From: Achromobacter sp. MFA1 R4
GTDB taxonomy: Bacteria > Pseudomonadota > Gammaproteobacteria > Burkholderiales > Burkholderiaceae_B
Assembly (NCBI RefSeq): GCF_900156745.1
Contig: NZ_LT707065.1
Span: 558,001-622,000, forward strand
DNA: 64,000 nt
Direction: 5' to 3'
Made by a program: the position numbers and the translations under genes. The notes below the pieces were generated by a model. The model searched no databases, was not told the origin of the DNA, and worked only from the letters and a program-made list of their open reading frames with translations. This document shows, piece by piece, positions 1-8,292 of the stretch (positions are counted from its first letter, which is position 1; every line of letters begins with the position of its first letter).

Positions 1-798
1 GAACGGACCGATCACCTGCACGGTGTCGTTCCTGGCCAGGTCGCACAGGTAGTTGGAGCAGACGCCGTGCGCGGCGGCGCCGCCGTGGTCTTGCGTGACG
101 CGCTTCACGGTCAGCGACAGGTTGTTGTACCCGGCCCGCTCGCCGTCGCGCGGACTGGCCAGCGAATACTGGCGCGCATGATGCGGCCGGCCCTGCGCGT
201 CGGTCCCCGGCGGCAGGATGCCGATGGATTGGCCCTCCAGCACGGGAAACGGCTGTTCGCCGAAGTCGAGGACGATGTGGTGGATGTCGCTTTCGGTATC
301 GGCGCCCGTGACCCGGTAGTTGCCCACCACCGTCGCGGTGATGGGCGTTTTGTGGGTGTAGAGATTGACGTAGGGATGCGCGGCCGACCAGGGCGGAACG
401 GCGGCGCCGGGCGTCGGCGGCGTCACGGGCGGCGCGGGCATCGCGGCCATGCCGGCAGACGCGACCTGCGAAGCGCCTGCGGCGTCAACGGCCGCGGACG
501 AAGCGCCCACGGCGAGCGGCAGGGACTTCTCCTGCGGCAGTTCTTCCCAGCCGAACTGCTCCTGCACGGTATAGGCTTCGGCGCGCACGACGAGCCGCCA
601 GTTGTCGATGGACCCGGTCGGGCACGGCGGCACGCAGGCCATGCAGCCGTTGCAGACGTCGGGATCCACCACGTAGTTGTTGGCGTCGTGGGTGATCGCG
701 TCGACCGGACAGGTCTCTTCGCAGGTATTGCAGCGGATGCAGATCTCGGGATCGATCAGATGCTGCTTCAGGACTTCCACCGGTAATGGGGCGTTCAT
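1..798 (-). CDS. boxA: Benzoyl-CoA 2,3-epoxidase reductase subunit BoxA (3' part cut off by window)
   Basis: The reverse-strand frame from ATG 798 runs off the left edge after 266 codons. Two ferredoxin-type 4Fe-4S clusters are visible near the N-terminus ([12 protein letters not shown] and [12 protein letters not shown]). An Ala/Pro-rich linker follows, and then the start of a ferredoxin-NADP reductase-like flavin domain ([12 protein letters not shown], around residue 210). BoxA passes electrons from NADPH to the oxygenase BoxB, which epoxidises benzoyl-CoA in aerobic benzoate degradation. It begins 42 bases after the boxB stop, so it is the third gene of a boxC-boxB-boxA operon. The C-terminal NAD-binding half lies outside the window. 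Confidence 0.95.
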   Translation of the reverse strand, partial: MNAPLPVEVLKQHLIDPEICIRCNTCEETCPVDAITHDANNYVVDPDVCNGCMACVPPCPTGSIDNWRLVVRAEAYTVQEQFGWEELPQEKSLPLAVGASSAAVDAAGASQVASAGMAAMPAPPVTPPTPGAAVPPWSAAHPYVNLYTHKTPITATVVGNYRVTGADTESDIHHIVLDFGEQPFPVLEGQSIGILPPGTDAQGRPHHARQYSLASPRDGERAGYNNLSLTVKRVTQDHGGAAAHGVCSNYLCDLARNDTVQVIGPF

Positions 799-839
799 CG
801 CCGTCCTCCCTACGCGCGGGCTTGCGGCCCGCGCGGCCT

Positions 840-2267
840 TTAGTTGAAACGCACGTACTCGAAGTTCACCGGCTGGCGGTTGATGCCCATGACAGGCGGC
901 GCGATCCAGTTGGCGAACTTGCCGGGCTCGGTCACGCGGCCCATCAGCGACGCGACGAAGGCGCGGTCCTCGGGCGTGGGCAGCCACTTGTGCTGGTGGG
1001 CCTGCCATTGGGATTCGGACAGGATCTCGCCTTCGGGCGACATGCGGATGCCGGCGAGCGTGCCGATCTGGCGGTTGAAGGCCTTGTGCGGCACCTGCAG
1101 GCGAAAGGCCAGCCCGCTCTTTTCAATCACCTTGTTCCAGCGCCCGATGCCGGCCACCGAGTCGCGGATGAAGTCATCGCGCAGCACTTCGTTCAGGGCG
1201 TTGAGCATCGGCACCTCGATTTCGCTGAGTTTGCCGTTGCTGACGTTCAGCACCCGATAGGTGTCGTTCTTGAGCTGGTGGTCGTCGGTGCGCTTGCTTT
1301 CTTCATAACGGCCCTTCAGGCCCGAGCCATAGAAGATGGCCGCATTGGACGACTGGTCCGCGCCGAAGAGATCGATGGTGACGCTGTAGTGGAAGTTCAG
1401 GTAGCGCTGGATGGTGGGCAGGTCGATCACGCCGGCCGCGCGCACGGCTTCCGGGTCGTCGGTCTTGAGTTCCTTCATCACTTCGCAGGTGCGCTGGATG
1501 ACGCGGGAAATGCCCGATTCCCCCACGAACATGTGGTGCGCTTCCTCGGTCAGCATGAACTTGGTGGTGCGCGCCAGCGGATCGAAGCTGGATTCGGCCA
1601 GGGCGCACAACTGGAACTTGCCGTCGCGGTCCGTGAAGTAGGTGAACATGTAGAACGCCAGCCAGTCCGGCGTTTTTTCATTGAAGGCGCCCAGGATGCG
1701 CGGATTGTCGGAATCTCCCGAGCTGCGCTGCAGCAGCGCGTCGGCTTCCTCGCGCCCGTCGCGGCCGAAGTAGCGGTGCAGCAGGTAGACCATGGCCCAC
1801 AGGTGGCGGCCTTCTTCGACGTTGATCTGGAAGAGGTTGCGCAGGTCGTACTGCGACGGCGCCGTCAGGCCCAGGTGGCGCTGCTGTTCGATGGACGCGG
1901 GCTCGGTGTCGCCCTGGGTGACGATGATGCGGCGCAGGTTGGCGCGGTGTTCGCCGGGCACGTCCTGCCACACGTCGCGGCCGATGTTTTCGCCGAAGTG
2001 GATCTTGCGCTGTCCATCCTGCGGCGCCAGGAAGATGCCCCAGCGGTAATCCGGCATGCGCACGTGGTTGAAGTGTGCCCAGCCGTCGGGCTCGACGCTG
2101 ACCGCCGTGCGCAGGTAGACGTCAAAGCCGTGCGAGCCGTCCGGCCCCATGTCCTGCCACCACTGCAGGTAGTTCGGCTGCCAGTGTTCCAGCGCGCGCT
2201 GCAAGGTGCGGTCGCCGGACAGATTGACGTTGTTGGGGATCTTATCGGTGTAGTTGATGCCGGACAT
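840..2267 (-). CDS. boxB: Benzoyl-CoA 2,3-epoxidase oxygenase subunit BoxB
   Basis: This 475-residue protein has the usual BoxB length. It is the di-iron oxygenase that converts benzoyl-CoA to 2,3-epoxybenzoyl-CoA with O2 and electrons from BoxA. Two ExxH motifs are visible: E152-GR-H155 and E242-AH-H245. Together with E122 and D213 they match, by analogy with characterised BoxB, the carboxylate/histidine di-iron ligand set. The start ATG 2267 is preceded by a GAGAGA-type Shine-Dalgarno. It sits 30 bases after boxC and 41 before boxA. All expected iron ligands appear present, so the enzyme should be active. Confidence 0.96.
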   Translation of the reverse strand: MSGINYTDKIPNNVNLSGDRTLQRALEHWQPNYLQWWQDMGPDGSHGFDVYLRTAVSVEPDGWAHFNHVRMPDYRWGIFLAPQDGQRKIHFGENIGRDVWQDVPGEHRANLRRIIVTQGDTEPASIEQQRHLGLTAPSQYDLRNLFQINVEEGRHLWAMVYLLHRYFGRDGREEADALLQRSSGDSDNPRILGAFNEKTPDWLAFYMFTYFTDRDGKFQLCALAESSFDPLARTTKFMLTEEAHHMFVGESGISRVIQRTCEVMKELKTDDPEAVRAAGVIDLPTIQRYLNFHYSVTIDLFGADQSSNAAIFYGSGLKGRYEESKRTDDHQLKNDTYRVLNVSNGKLSEIEVPMLNALNEVLRDDFIRDSVAGIGRWNKVIEKSGLAFRLQVPHKAFNRQIGTLAGIRMSPEGEILSESQWQAHQHKWLPTPEDRAFVASLMGRVTEPGKFANWIAPPVMGINRQPVNFEYVRFN

Positions 2268-2297
2268 GTCTCTCTCCTGATGTTCTATTGGGGCCGC

Positions 2298-3956
2298 TCA
2301 GACGCGGTTCCAGTCGAATGCCGCCTGCTCGCCCTTGCCGTACAGCTTGAGCGCGCCCTTGTCGCCGGCCGCGTTGGGACGGTTGAAGATCCAGTTCTGC
2401 CAGGCGGTGAGGCGGCCGAAGATGCGGGTCTCCATGGTTTCCTGGCCGCCGAAGCGCAGGTTGGCTTCCAGGCCGGTCAGCGCGTCGGGCGAGAGCGCGC
2501 GGCGTTCTTCGAGCGCCATGCGCACCTCGTCGTCCCAGTCGATGCTGTCGGGCGCGTAGGTGACCAGGCCCAGGTCCAGCGCGTCGGCGGCCGACAGGCT
2601 GCGTCCGGCCTGCGCGCGCACCGCTTCGAGCGGTTGCGTCTCGCCGTGGAAACGCCGCTGCAGCCGGCTTAGGCCGTTGACCATGGGGTAGACGCCGAAG
2701 TTGCGCTCGCCCACCACGATGCGCGGCGGCGCGGGCACGTCCTCGTCGTCCAGCATGTAGCTTCGGTCGGCCGCGAGGGCCAGTTCCAGCAGGGTGCCGG
2801 CAAAACACGAGCCGGGCTCGATCAGCGCGAACAGGCTGCGGGACGTGACGTCCAGGCGCGCGAGCGTGCGGCGCAGCATGCCTGCGGTCTCGCGCACGAA
2901 CCAGTGGTCGGCGTGGCGTTCCATGGCCGCGTCCGCCGCCAGCACCGCCTGCGCGTCCCCTTCGGTCCGCAGGATCCAGGTGCCGATGTCCAGCTCATTG
3001 GTGCGCATCGACAGGATGGCGTCGTCCAGCTCGCGCGCCATCTGCAGCGGCCACCACGCGGCGCCCGCGGCAAGGATGTCGGGCAGCGCCGTTTCGACCT
3101 CGGCCCGCGGCCCGTGCACGGTCCAGGTGGCCTGGCGTTTCTCGCGGTCGACCCGCACGTCGACGTATCGGTAGGACAGGCCATCGGCGGTCTCGGTGCG
3201 CGCCAGCGGCGTCAAGGCCACGCCCTGCTCGCCCGCGGGACGATCGCTGCCCTGCGCCAGCGCCAGCGCGCGGGCGCGGACCGCTTCTTCGAAGCGGGCG
3301 GGCTTGACCACATCGTCCACCAGCCGCCAATCCTTGGCCCGCTGGCCGCGCACGCCCTCGACCAGGGTGCAGAAGATATCGGCGTGATCGTGGCGCACGC
3401 GGCGCTTGTCGGTGACGCGGGTCAGGCCGCCCGTGCCCGGCAGCACGCCGAGCAGGGGCACTTCGGGCAGCGCCACGGAGGACGAACGGTCATCGATCAG
3501 CAGGATCTCGTCGCAGGCCAGGGCCAGTTCATAGCCGCCGCCCGCGCAGGCGCCGTTCAGGGCGGCGATGAATTTCAGCCCGCCATGGCGACTGGAATCT
3601 TCGATGCCGTTGCGGGTTTCATTGGTGAACTTGCAGAAGTTCACTTTCCAGGCGTGCGTGGACAGCCCCAGCATGAAGATGTTGGCCCCAGAACAGAAGA
3701 TGCGGTCCTTCATGCTGGTCACGACCACGCTGCGCACCTCGGGATGCTCGAAGCGGATGCGCTGCAGGGCGTCGTGCAGTTCGATGTCCACGCCCAGGTC
3801 GTAAGAATTGAGCTTGAGCTTGTAGCCGGGGCGCAGGCCCCCGTCTTCGGCCACGTCCATGGCCAGCGTCGCGACCGGACCGTCGAAGGCCAGGCGCCAG
3901 TGCCGGTATTGGGCGGGATCGGTGCGGAAATCGACCCGGTTGATGGGGCTGCTCAT
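2298..3956 (-). CDS. boxC: 2,3-epoxybenzoyl-CoA dihydrolase BoxC
   Basis: BoxC is a 552-residue enoyl-CoA hydratase/isomerase-superfamily protein that opens the ring of 2,3-epoxybenzoyl-CoA to 3,4-dehydroadipyl-CoA semialdehyde plus formate. The N-terminal half carries the crotonase-like segments (KDRIFCSGANIFMLG, NGACAGGGYELALACDE). The frame stays open 58 codons further upstream, but ATG 3956 is chosen: it follows GAGGAGA by 6 bases and gives the family's usual length. It is the first gene of the boxCBA operon and is preceded by an array of TGCA motifs that is the likely BoxR operator. Confidence 0.95.
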   Translation of the reverse strand: MSSPINRVDFRTDPAQYRHWRLAFDGPVATLAMDVAEDGGLRPGYKLKLNSYDLGVDIELHDALQRIRFEHPEVRSVVVTSMKDRIFCSGANIFMLGLSTHAWKVNFCKFTNETRNGIEDSSRHGGLKFIAALNGACAGGGYELALACDEILLIDDRSSSVALPEVPLLGVLPGTGGLTRVTDKRRVRHDHADIFCTLVEGVRGQRAKDWRLVDDVVKPARFEEAVRARALALAQGSDRPAGEQGVALTPLARTETADGLSYRYVDVRVDREKRQATWTVHGPRAEVETALPDILAAGAAWWPLQMARELDDAILSMRTNELDIGTWILRTEGDAQAVLAADAAMERHADHWFVRETAGMLRRTLARLDVTSRSLFALIEPGSCFAGTLLELALAADRSYMLDDEDVPAPPRIVVGERNFGVYPMVNGLSRLQRRFHGETQPLEAVRAQAGRSLSAADALDLGLVTYAPDSIDWDDEVRMALEERRALSPDALTGLEANLRFGGQETMETRIFGRLTAWQNWIFNRPNAAGDKGALKLYGKGEQAAFDWNRV

Positions 3957-3998
3957 TGTGTGTCTCCTCATACCCCTGTTCGCTGACAGGAAAAATAC

Positions 3999-4102
3999 TG
4001 CACGACATGAATTATTATGCAGATTAGTGCAGGAGAAAATGAGCGTCAAGCAAAAGATGCACAAAAATGCAGGTCGGTGCAGGCGCAAGGGGAACGCCTG
4101 CA
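3999..4102. promoter_or_regulatory. Probable BoxR operator array upstream of boxC (phased TGCA repeats)
   Basis: TGCA occurs at 3999, 4018, 4028, 4058, 4068, 4078 and 4099. Nearly all are spaced by multiples of about 10 bases, so they lie on one DNA face. Three pairs form TGCA-N6-TGCA (4018/4028, 4058/4068, 4068/4078). BzdR/BoxR-family regulators of aerobic and anaerobic benzoate genes are known to bind TGCA-repeat operators. A possible reverse-strand promoter lies inside the array, with TTGACG at 4049-4044 and a weak -10 (TAATCT) 17 bases on, so repressor bound here would block boxC transcription. Confidence 0.75.
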
Positions 4103-4126
4103 CGTGCGGCGCCTGTCGACCGGCCA

Positions 4127-4157
4127 GCAAAAAGGCTGCACCGGGCAGCCTTTTTGC
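4127..4157 (-). terminator. Intrinsic terminator after boxR
   Basis: A perfect 13-bp inverted repeat (GCAAAAAGGCTGC, 5-base loop, GCAGCCTTTTTGC) lies 37 bases beyond the boxR stop. The T-run is inside the descending arm. It separates boxR transcription from the boxC promoter region. Confidence 0.75.
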
Positions 4158-4193
4158 AATCGTGCGCGGGAGCGGCGCGCTGCGTAATCGGGT

Positions 4194-5102
4194 CTACAGC
4201 GGCAGTCCGCAGGCCTTGCGCACCTGCGTGCGCAGGCCGGCGAAGCTTTCGGAGACCTCGAGGTTGCTGGTCACCCAGGTCAGGTCGGCCTTGGCGTAGA
4301 AGGCTTCGCGGCCGGCAAGAATGCGCTTGAGGTCGGCCATGGCTTCGTTGTTGCCCGACATGGGGCGGAAATCCCCCTGCGCCATGACGCGCTCCATGTG
4401 CTCTTCGGGCGTGGCGCGCAGCCAGACCGTATAGCAATGGGTCAGCAGCAGGTTCAGCGTGGCGGGTTCGGACACCAGGCCGCCGGGCGTGGCCAGCACC
4501 ATTTCCGGGTAGATCTGCACCGCTTCCTCGAGCGCGCGCCGTTCGTAGCGGCGGTACGCGTTGGGGCCGTAGAGGTTGTGGATTTCCAGGATGCCGCAGC
4601 CCGCCACGCGCTCGATTTCGCGGTTCAGTTCCACGAAGGGATAGCCAAGGTCGTCGGCCAGCATCTGTCCCAGCGTGGATTTGCCCGCGCCGCGCAGGCC
4701 GATGAGCGCCACGCGCTGCGTGCGGTTGGGGCGCTGCGCGCCGGCGCCCACCCCGAAGAGCTGGGTCAGCGCCTCGCGCGCGCGCTGCAGGTCGGATTCC
4801 GTGCGCCCGCTCAGCAGTTCCCGGATGAGCAGCCAGTCGGGCGATTCCGTCGTCACGTCGCCCACCAGTTCGGCCAGCGCGCAGTTGAAGGCGCGGGCGA
4901 TCTGCAGCAGCACCAGGATGGACGCATTGCCAACGCCGTGCTCGAGATTGGCCAGGTGGCGTTCGGACACGCCCGTCGCCTGGGACAGGCCCTTGCGCGT
5001 CATGCCCCGGATGGCGCGCAGGCGGCGCACGCGCTCGCCCAGGGCCACCAGGAAGGGCTCACGCCGGGGTTCGATGGGCGCCGTGTCTAGCGCTTGATTC
5101 AT
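4194..5102 (-). CDS. boxR: Benzoyl-CoA-responsive transcriptional regulator BoxR (HTH plus shikimate-kinase-like domain)
   Basis: This 302-residue two-domain regulator has an XRE-type helix-turn-helix at about residues 22-77. The C-terminal domain resembles shikimate kinase, with a Walker A motif GLRGAGKS at residues 135-142. This architecture is diagnostic of the BzdR/BoxR family, in which the kinase-like domain senses benzoyl-CoA and releases repression. The start ATG 5102 gives the standard length. It is divergent from the ligase/transport operon at 5279 and is followed by a terminator before the boxC control region. It probably represses both units through TGCA-type sites. Confidence 0.93.
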   Translation of the reverse strand: MNQALDTAPIEPRREPFLVALGERVRRLRAIRGMTRKGLSQATGVSERHLANLEHGVGNASILVLLQIARAFNCALAELVGDVTTESPDWLLIRELLSGRTESDLQRAREALTQLFGVGAGAQRPNRTQRVALIGLRGAGKSTLGQMLADDLGYPFVELNREIERVAGCGILEIHNLYGPNAYRRYERRALEEAVQIYPEMVLATPGGLVSEPATLNLLLTHCYTVWLRATPEEHMERVMAQGDFRPMSGNNEAMADLKRILAGREAFYAKADLTWVTSNLEVSESFAGLRTQVRKACGLPL

Positions 5103-5144
5103 GGTTCAACTGACTCCGCAAAAACCCTGATTACTGCTCTTTTA

Positions 5145-5187
5145 TGCACTATAGTGCTTGACCCACATCAAAGGAAGCACTATTTTT
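5145..5187 (+). promoter_or_regulatory. Promoter/operator of the benzoate ligase-transport operon
   Basis: A perfect 12-bp palindrome GCACTATAGTGC (5146-5157), preceded by T to give TGCA, is followed by TTGACC (5158-5163), a 17-base spacer and TATTTT (5181-5186). This resembles a sigma-70 promoter. The half-site GCACTAT recurs at 5177-5183 over the -10. A repressor on these sites would cover both promoter boxes. The boxR start lies 43 bases to the left, so boxR autoregulation is also possible. Confidence 0.6.
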
Positions 5188-5278
5188 CCATCCAACGAGT
5201 CCACAGCCGACCCGGTGCAAAAAAACAGCAGTCCACCTACGGACTGCCGGAGCGCCGACAGTGTAAAGGAGCCGCTTG

Positions 5279-5752
5279 GTGAGTACGCCAGACCAATTCC
5301 ATGCCCTGATGCGCGACGTGACGCGCCTGACGGCCGGCCAGCCGCTGGATGCGGCGCTGCAAGCCCGGCTCAATGACGTGGCCGGGCCGCACAGCGCCTT
5401 GTTCCAGGACATCTTCGCCACCTGTAGGCAGGGCGTCGCCGACGGCTGGATGTGCGCCCGCGAAGGCGGCGGCATCAAGTACGGCCGCGTGATCAAGCCT
5501 GCCGACGACCTGGGCGGCTGTTCCGTGGACGTGGTCGACATGGACGACCTGGCGGGTCCGCACCACGCCCACCCCAACGGCGAGATCGACATGATCATGC
5601 CGCTCACCGGCGACGCCCGCTTCGACGGCCATGGCGCGGGCTGGCTGGTCTACGGACCGGGCTCGGCCCACAGCCCCACCGTGACGCAGGGCCGCGCCCT
5701 GGTGCTGTACCTGCTGCCCGGCGGGGCCATCGAATTCACGCGCCCCGGCTGA
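5279..5752 (+). CDS. DUF4863-like protein of the benzoate cluster
   Basis: A small soluble protein of 157 residues. GTG 5279 is chosen because AAAGGAG lies 7 bases upstream; TTG 5276 is also in frame but too close. The second half has a cupin-like pattern (HHAHPNGEIDMI, then a conserved Gly, and GPGSAHSPT). It resembles the DUF4863 family, which includes 4-hydroxylaminobenzoate lyase-like proteins and is often found beside box genes; the match is from memory. It is first in the ligase/hydrolase/ABC operon. A role in modifying or gating an aromatic acid is possible but unproven. Confidence 0.7.
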   Translation: MSTPDQFHALMRDVTRLTAGQPLDAALQARLNDVAGPHSALFQDIFATCRQGVADGWMCAREGGGIKYGRVIKPADDLGGCSVDVVDMDDLAGPHHAHPNGEIDMIMPLTGDARFDGHGAGWLVYGPGSAHSPTVTQGRALVLYLLPGGAIEFTRPG

Positions 5753-5838
5753 CAACCGGTCCGGACATTCGCAAGCCCTGCCGCCACACAACAAACACAG
5801 GCAGGGCGTCCGCCCCACGAGGACACCAGGAGACAACC

Positions 5839-7398
5839 GTGAACCCTTGCCCCGCCGAACTCAATTTCGCCAGCCACCTGGCCGCGCTGAACGCGCCTCG
5901 CGCCGCCAAGCCGGCCTACATCGACGACACCCGCCAGCTCACGTATGGCGAACTGGCGCAGCGGGTGGCCCGCATGGCGGGCGCGCTGCGCGGCCTGGGC
6001 CTGCGCCGCGAGGAGCGCATCCTGCTGCTGATGCAGGACACCGCCGACTGGCCGGTGGTGTTCCTGGGCGCCCTGCACGCCGGCGTCGTGCCGGTGGCGG
6101 TGAACACCCTGCTCACGGCCGACGACTACGCCTACATCATTGCGCACAGCCGCGTGCGCGCCGTGTTCGTGTCGGGCGCCCTGCTGCCCGTCCTGCAGGC
6201 GGCGCTGTCCCAGGCGCCGGCCGACGTGGAACACCTGGTCGTCTCGCAGCCGGGAACGGACCTGCCCGACGGCGCCCACGAATTCGAATCCCTGCTGTCC
6301 GCGGCGTCGCCCGCGCCGGCCGTGCGCACCCTGTCTGATGAAATCGCGTTCTGGCTGTATTCGTCCGGGTCCACCGGCAAGCCAAAGGGTGTGGTGCACA
6401 CGCACGGCAACCTCTGGCACACGGCCGAACTCTATGCCAAACCCATCCTGGGCATCCGCGAAAGCGACGTGGTGTTCTCGGCCGCGAAGCTGTTCTTTGC
6501 CTATGGCCTGGGCAACGGCCTGACCTTCCCGCTGTCGGTCGGCGCGACCGTCGTGCTGATGGCCGAACGCCCCACGCCGCAGGCGGTTTTCCAGCGCCTG
6601 GTTCGGCATCGCCCCACGGTGTTCTACGGCGTGCCCACGCTGTATGCCAGCATGCTGGCCTCGCCCGCCCTGCCGCCGCGCGACCAGGTGGCGATGCGGA
6701 TCTGCACGTCCGCGGGCGAGGCCTTGCCGCGCGACATCGGCGAGCGCTTCACGCGCCACTTCGGCTGCGAAATCCTGGACGGCATCGGGTCCACCGAAAT
6801 GCTGCACATCTTCCTCTCGAACCGCGCGGGTCAATTGCGCTACGGCACCACGGGCAAGCCCGTGCCGGGCTACGAGGTCCAGCTGCGTGACGACAACGGC
6901 GTGCCCGTCGCCCAGGGCGTCATCGGCGACCTCTACATCAAGGGCCCCAGCGCCGCGCTGATGTACTGGAACAACCGCGACAAGACGCGCCAGTGCTTCC
7001 TGGGCGACTGGCTGAAAAGCGGCGACAAGTACGTTTGCGATCCGGACGGCTACTACACCTACGCCGGGCGCAGCGACGACATGATCAAGGTCAGCGGACA
7101 GTACGTGTCGCCGGTGGAGGTCGAGAACATCCTGATCCAGCACGAAGCCGTGCTGGAAGCGGCGGTGATCGGCGTGCCGGACCCCGATGGGCTGGTCAAG
7201 ACCAAGGCCTATGTCGTGCTGCGCGCCGGCTTCGAGCCCGATGCCCAGACCGGCGCCGCCCTGCAGCACTACGTCAAGCAGCACCTCGCGCCGTTCAAGT
7301 ATCCGCGCCAGATCGACTTCCTGGATGAGCTGCCCAAGACCGCCACGGGCAAGATCCAGCGCTTTCGCCTGCGCGCACTGGAAGAGGCCACGCCATGA
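5839..7398 (+). CDS. Benzoate-CoA ligase
   Basis: This AMP-forming acyl-CoA synthetase of 519 residues activates benzoate to benzoyl-CoA with ATP and CoA, the entry step for BoxABC. The phosphate-binding loop SSGSTGKPKG lies at about residues 175-184, and the C-terminal catalytic-lysine motif PKTATGKIQRFRLR is present. GTG 5839 is chosen because AGGAGA lies 5 bases upstream; the open frame extends further upstream but overlaps the preceding gene. Its last codons overlap the next gene by ATGA, implying translational coupling. The benzoate assignment rests on the box context and the BadA/BclA-like length. Confidence 0.92.
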   Translation: MNPCPAELNFASHLAALNAPRAAKPAYIDDTRQLTYGELAQRVARMAGALRGLGLRREERILLLMQDTADWPVVFLGALHAGVVPVAVNTLLTADDYAYIIAHSRVRAVFVSGALLPVLQAALSQAPADVEHLVVSQPGTDLPDGAHEFESLLSAASPAPAVRTLSDEIAFWLYSSGSTGKPKGVVHTHGNLWHTAELYAKPILGIRESDVVFSAAKLFFAYGLGNGLTFPLSVGATVVLMAERPTPQAVFQRLVRHRPTVFYGVPTLYASMLASPALPPRDQVAMRICTSAGEALPRDIGERFTRHFGCEILDGIGSTEMLHIFLSNRAGQLRYGTTGKPVPGYEVQLRDDNGVPVAQGVIGDLYIKGPSAALMYWNNRDKTRQCFLGDWLKSGDKYVCDPDGYYTYAGRSDDMIKVSGQYVSPVEVENILIQHEAVLEAAVIGVPDPDGLVKTKAYVVLRAGFEPDAQTGAALQHYVKQHLAPFKYPRQIDFLDELPKTATGKIQRFRLRALEEATP

Positions 7399-8237
7399 CC
7401 ATGACCACGACCACGACCACGACCGCAGACGCCGGCACGGTATTTGCCAACCTGCACGCGCGCGGCCGCGACCTGCGGCTGGAATGCCAGTGGATCGCGC
7501 CCGAGCGCGCCGACGCGCCGCTCATCGTGTTCCTGCACGAGGGCTTGGGATCGGTGTCGATGTGGAAGGACTGGCCGACGCGCGTCTGCGACCAGGCCAA
7601 TTGCCGCGGCCTGGTGTATTCGCGCTACGGATACGGGCAATCGACCGCGCGCCCCCTGAGCGAGGCTTGGGCCCCGGATTTCATGCACCGCGAGGCGCAA
7701 GAGGTCCTGCCCGCCCTGCTCGAGGTCCTGGGCGTGGACGCCCGCCGGGACAAGCCCGTGCTGTTCGGCCATAGCGACGGCGGCTCGATCGCGTTGCTCT
7801 ACGCCGCGGCGTATCCGGACGCCGTGGCCGGCGTCGTGGCTGCCGCGCCCCATCTGTTCGTCGAAGACGTTTCCGTGGCCAGCATCGCGCAGGCGCGCAC
7901 GGCCTATCTGGAATCGGACCTGCGCGCCCGGCTGGGCCGCCACCACCAGGACGTGGACTCCGCGTTCTGGGGCTGGAACGACATCTGGCTGAACCCTGAA
8001 TTCCGCGCCTGGAACATCGAAGACGCGCTGGAACGCATTGCCTGCCCGGTGCTGGCGATCCAGGGTGTCGACGACGAATACGGCACGCTGGAACAGGTGC
8101 GCGCCATCGGCCGGCGCGCGCCGCAAACCGAACTGCTGGAGATTCCGGACTGCGGCCATTCGCCGCACCGGGATCAGCCCGCCACCGTTGTCCAGGCCGT
8201 CGCACGCTTTGTCGGCGCGCTGGAAAAACCCGGTTGA
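7395..8237 (+). CDS. Alpha/beta hydrolase of the benzoate cluster
   Basis: A 280-residue alpha/beta hydrolase. The nucleophile elbow is GHSDGG, an oxyanion-loop HEGLG lies near residue 48, and the late Asp (QGVDDEYG) and His (CGHSPHRD) complete a catalytic triad. It overlaps the ligase stop (ATGA). Hydrolases are common in box clusters, where a thioesterase role relieving CoA sequestration or hydrolysis of a ring-cleavage intermediate has been considered; the substrate is not evident here. The N-terminus is a poly-threonine run encoded by ACC/ACG hexamers. Confidence 0.85.
   Translation: MTMTTTTTTTADAGTVFANLHARGRDLRLECQWIAPERADAPLIVFLHEGLGSVSMWKDWPTRVCDQANCRGLVYSRYGYGQSTARPLSEAWAPDFMHREAQEVLPALLEVLGVDARRDKPVLFGHSDGGSIALLYAAAYPDAVAGVVAAAPHLFVEDVSVASIAQARTAYLESDLRARLGRHHQDVDSAFWGWNDIWLNPEFRAWNIEDALERIACPVLAIQGVDDEYGTLEQVRAIGRRAPQTELLEIPDCGHSPHRDQPATVVQAVARFVGALEKPG
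7396..7427 (+). repeat. Hexanucleotide microsatellite encoding poly-Thr
   Basis: Alternating ACC-ATG and ACC-ACG units lie immediately at the start of the hydrolase and give an MTMTTTTTTT N-terminus. Loss or gain of whole units would change length without changing frame. Confidence 0.7.
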
Positions 8238-8292
8238 CCCCAAGCCGCGCACCGGCCCCGGCGTCCGCCCATAACAAGCACGGAGACACACC

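Noticed and set aside
786..2672. Long forward-strand frame (628 codons) across boxB and boxC
   Set aside because: Antisense shadow caused by GC-rich codon bias; boxB and boxC on the reverse strand have intact family motifs.
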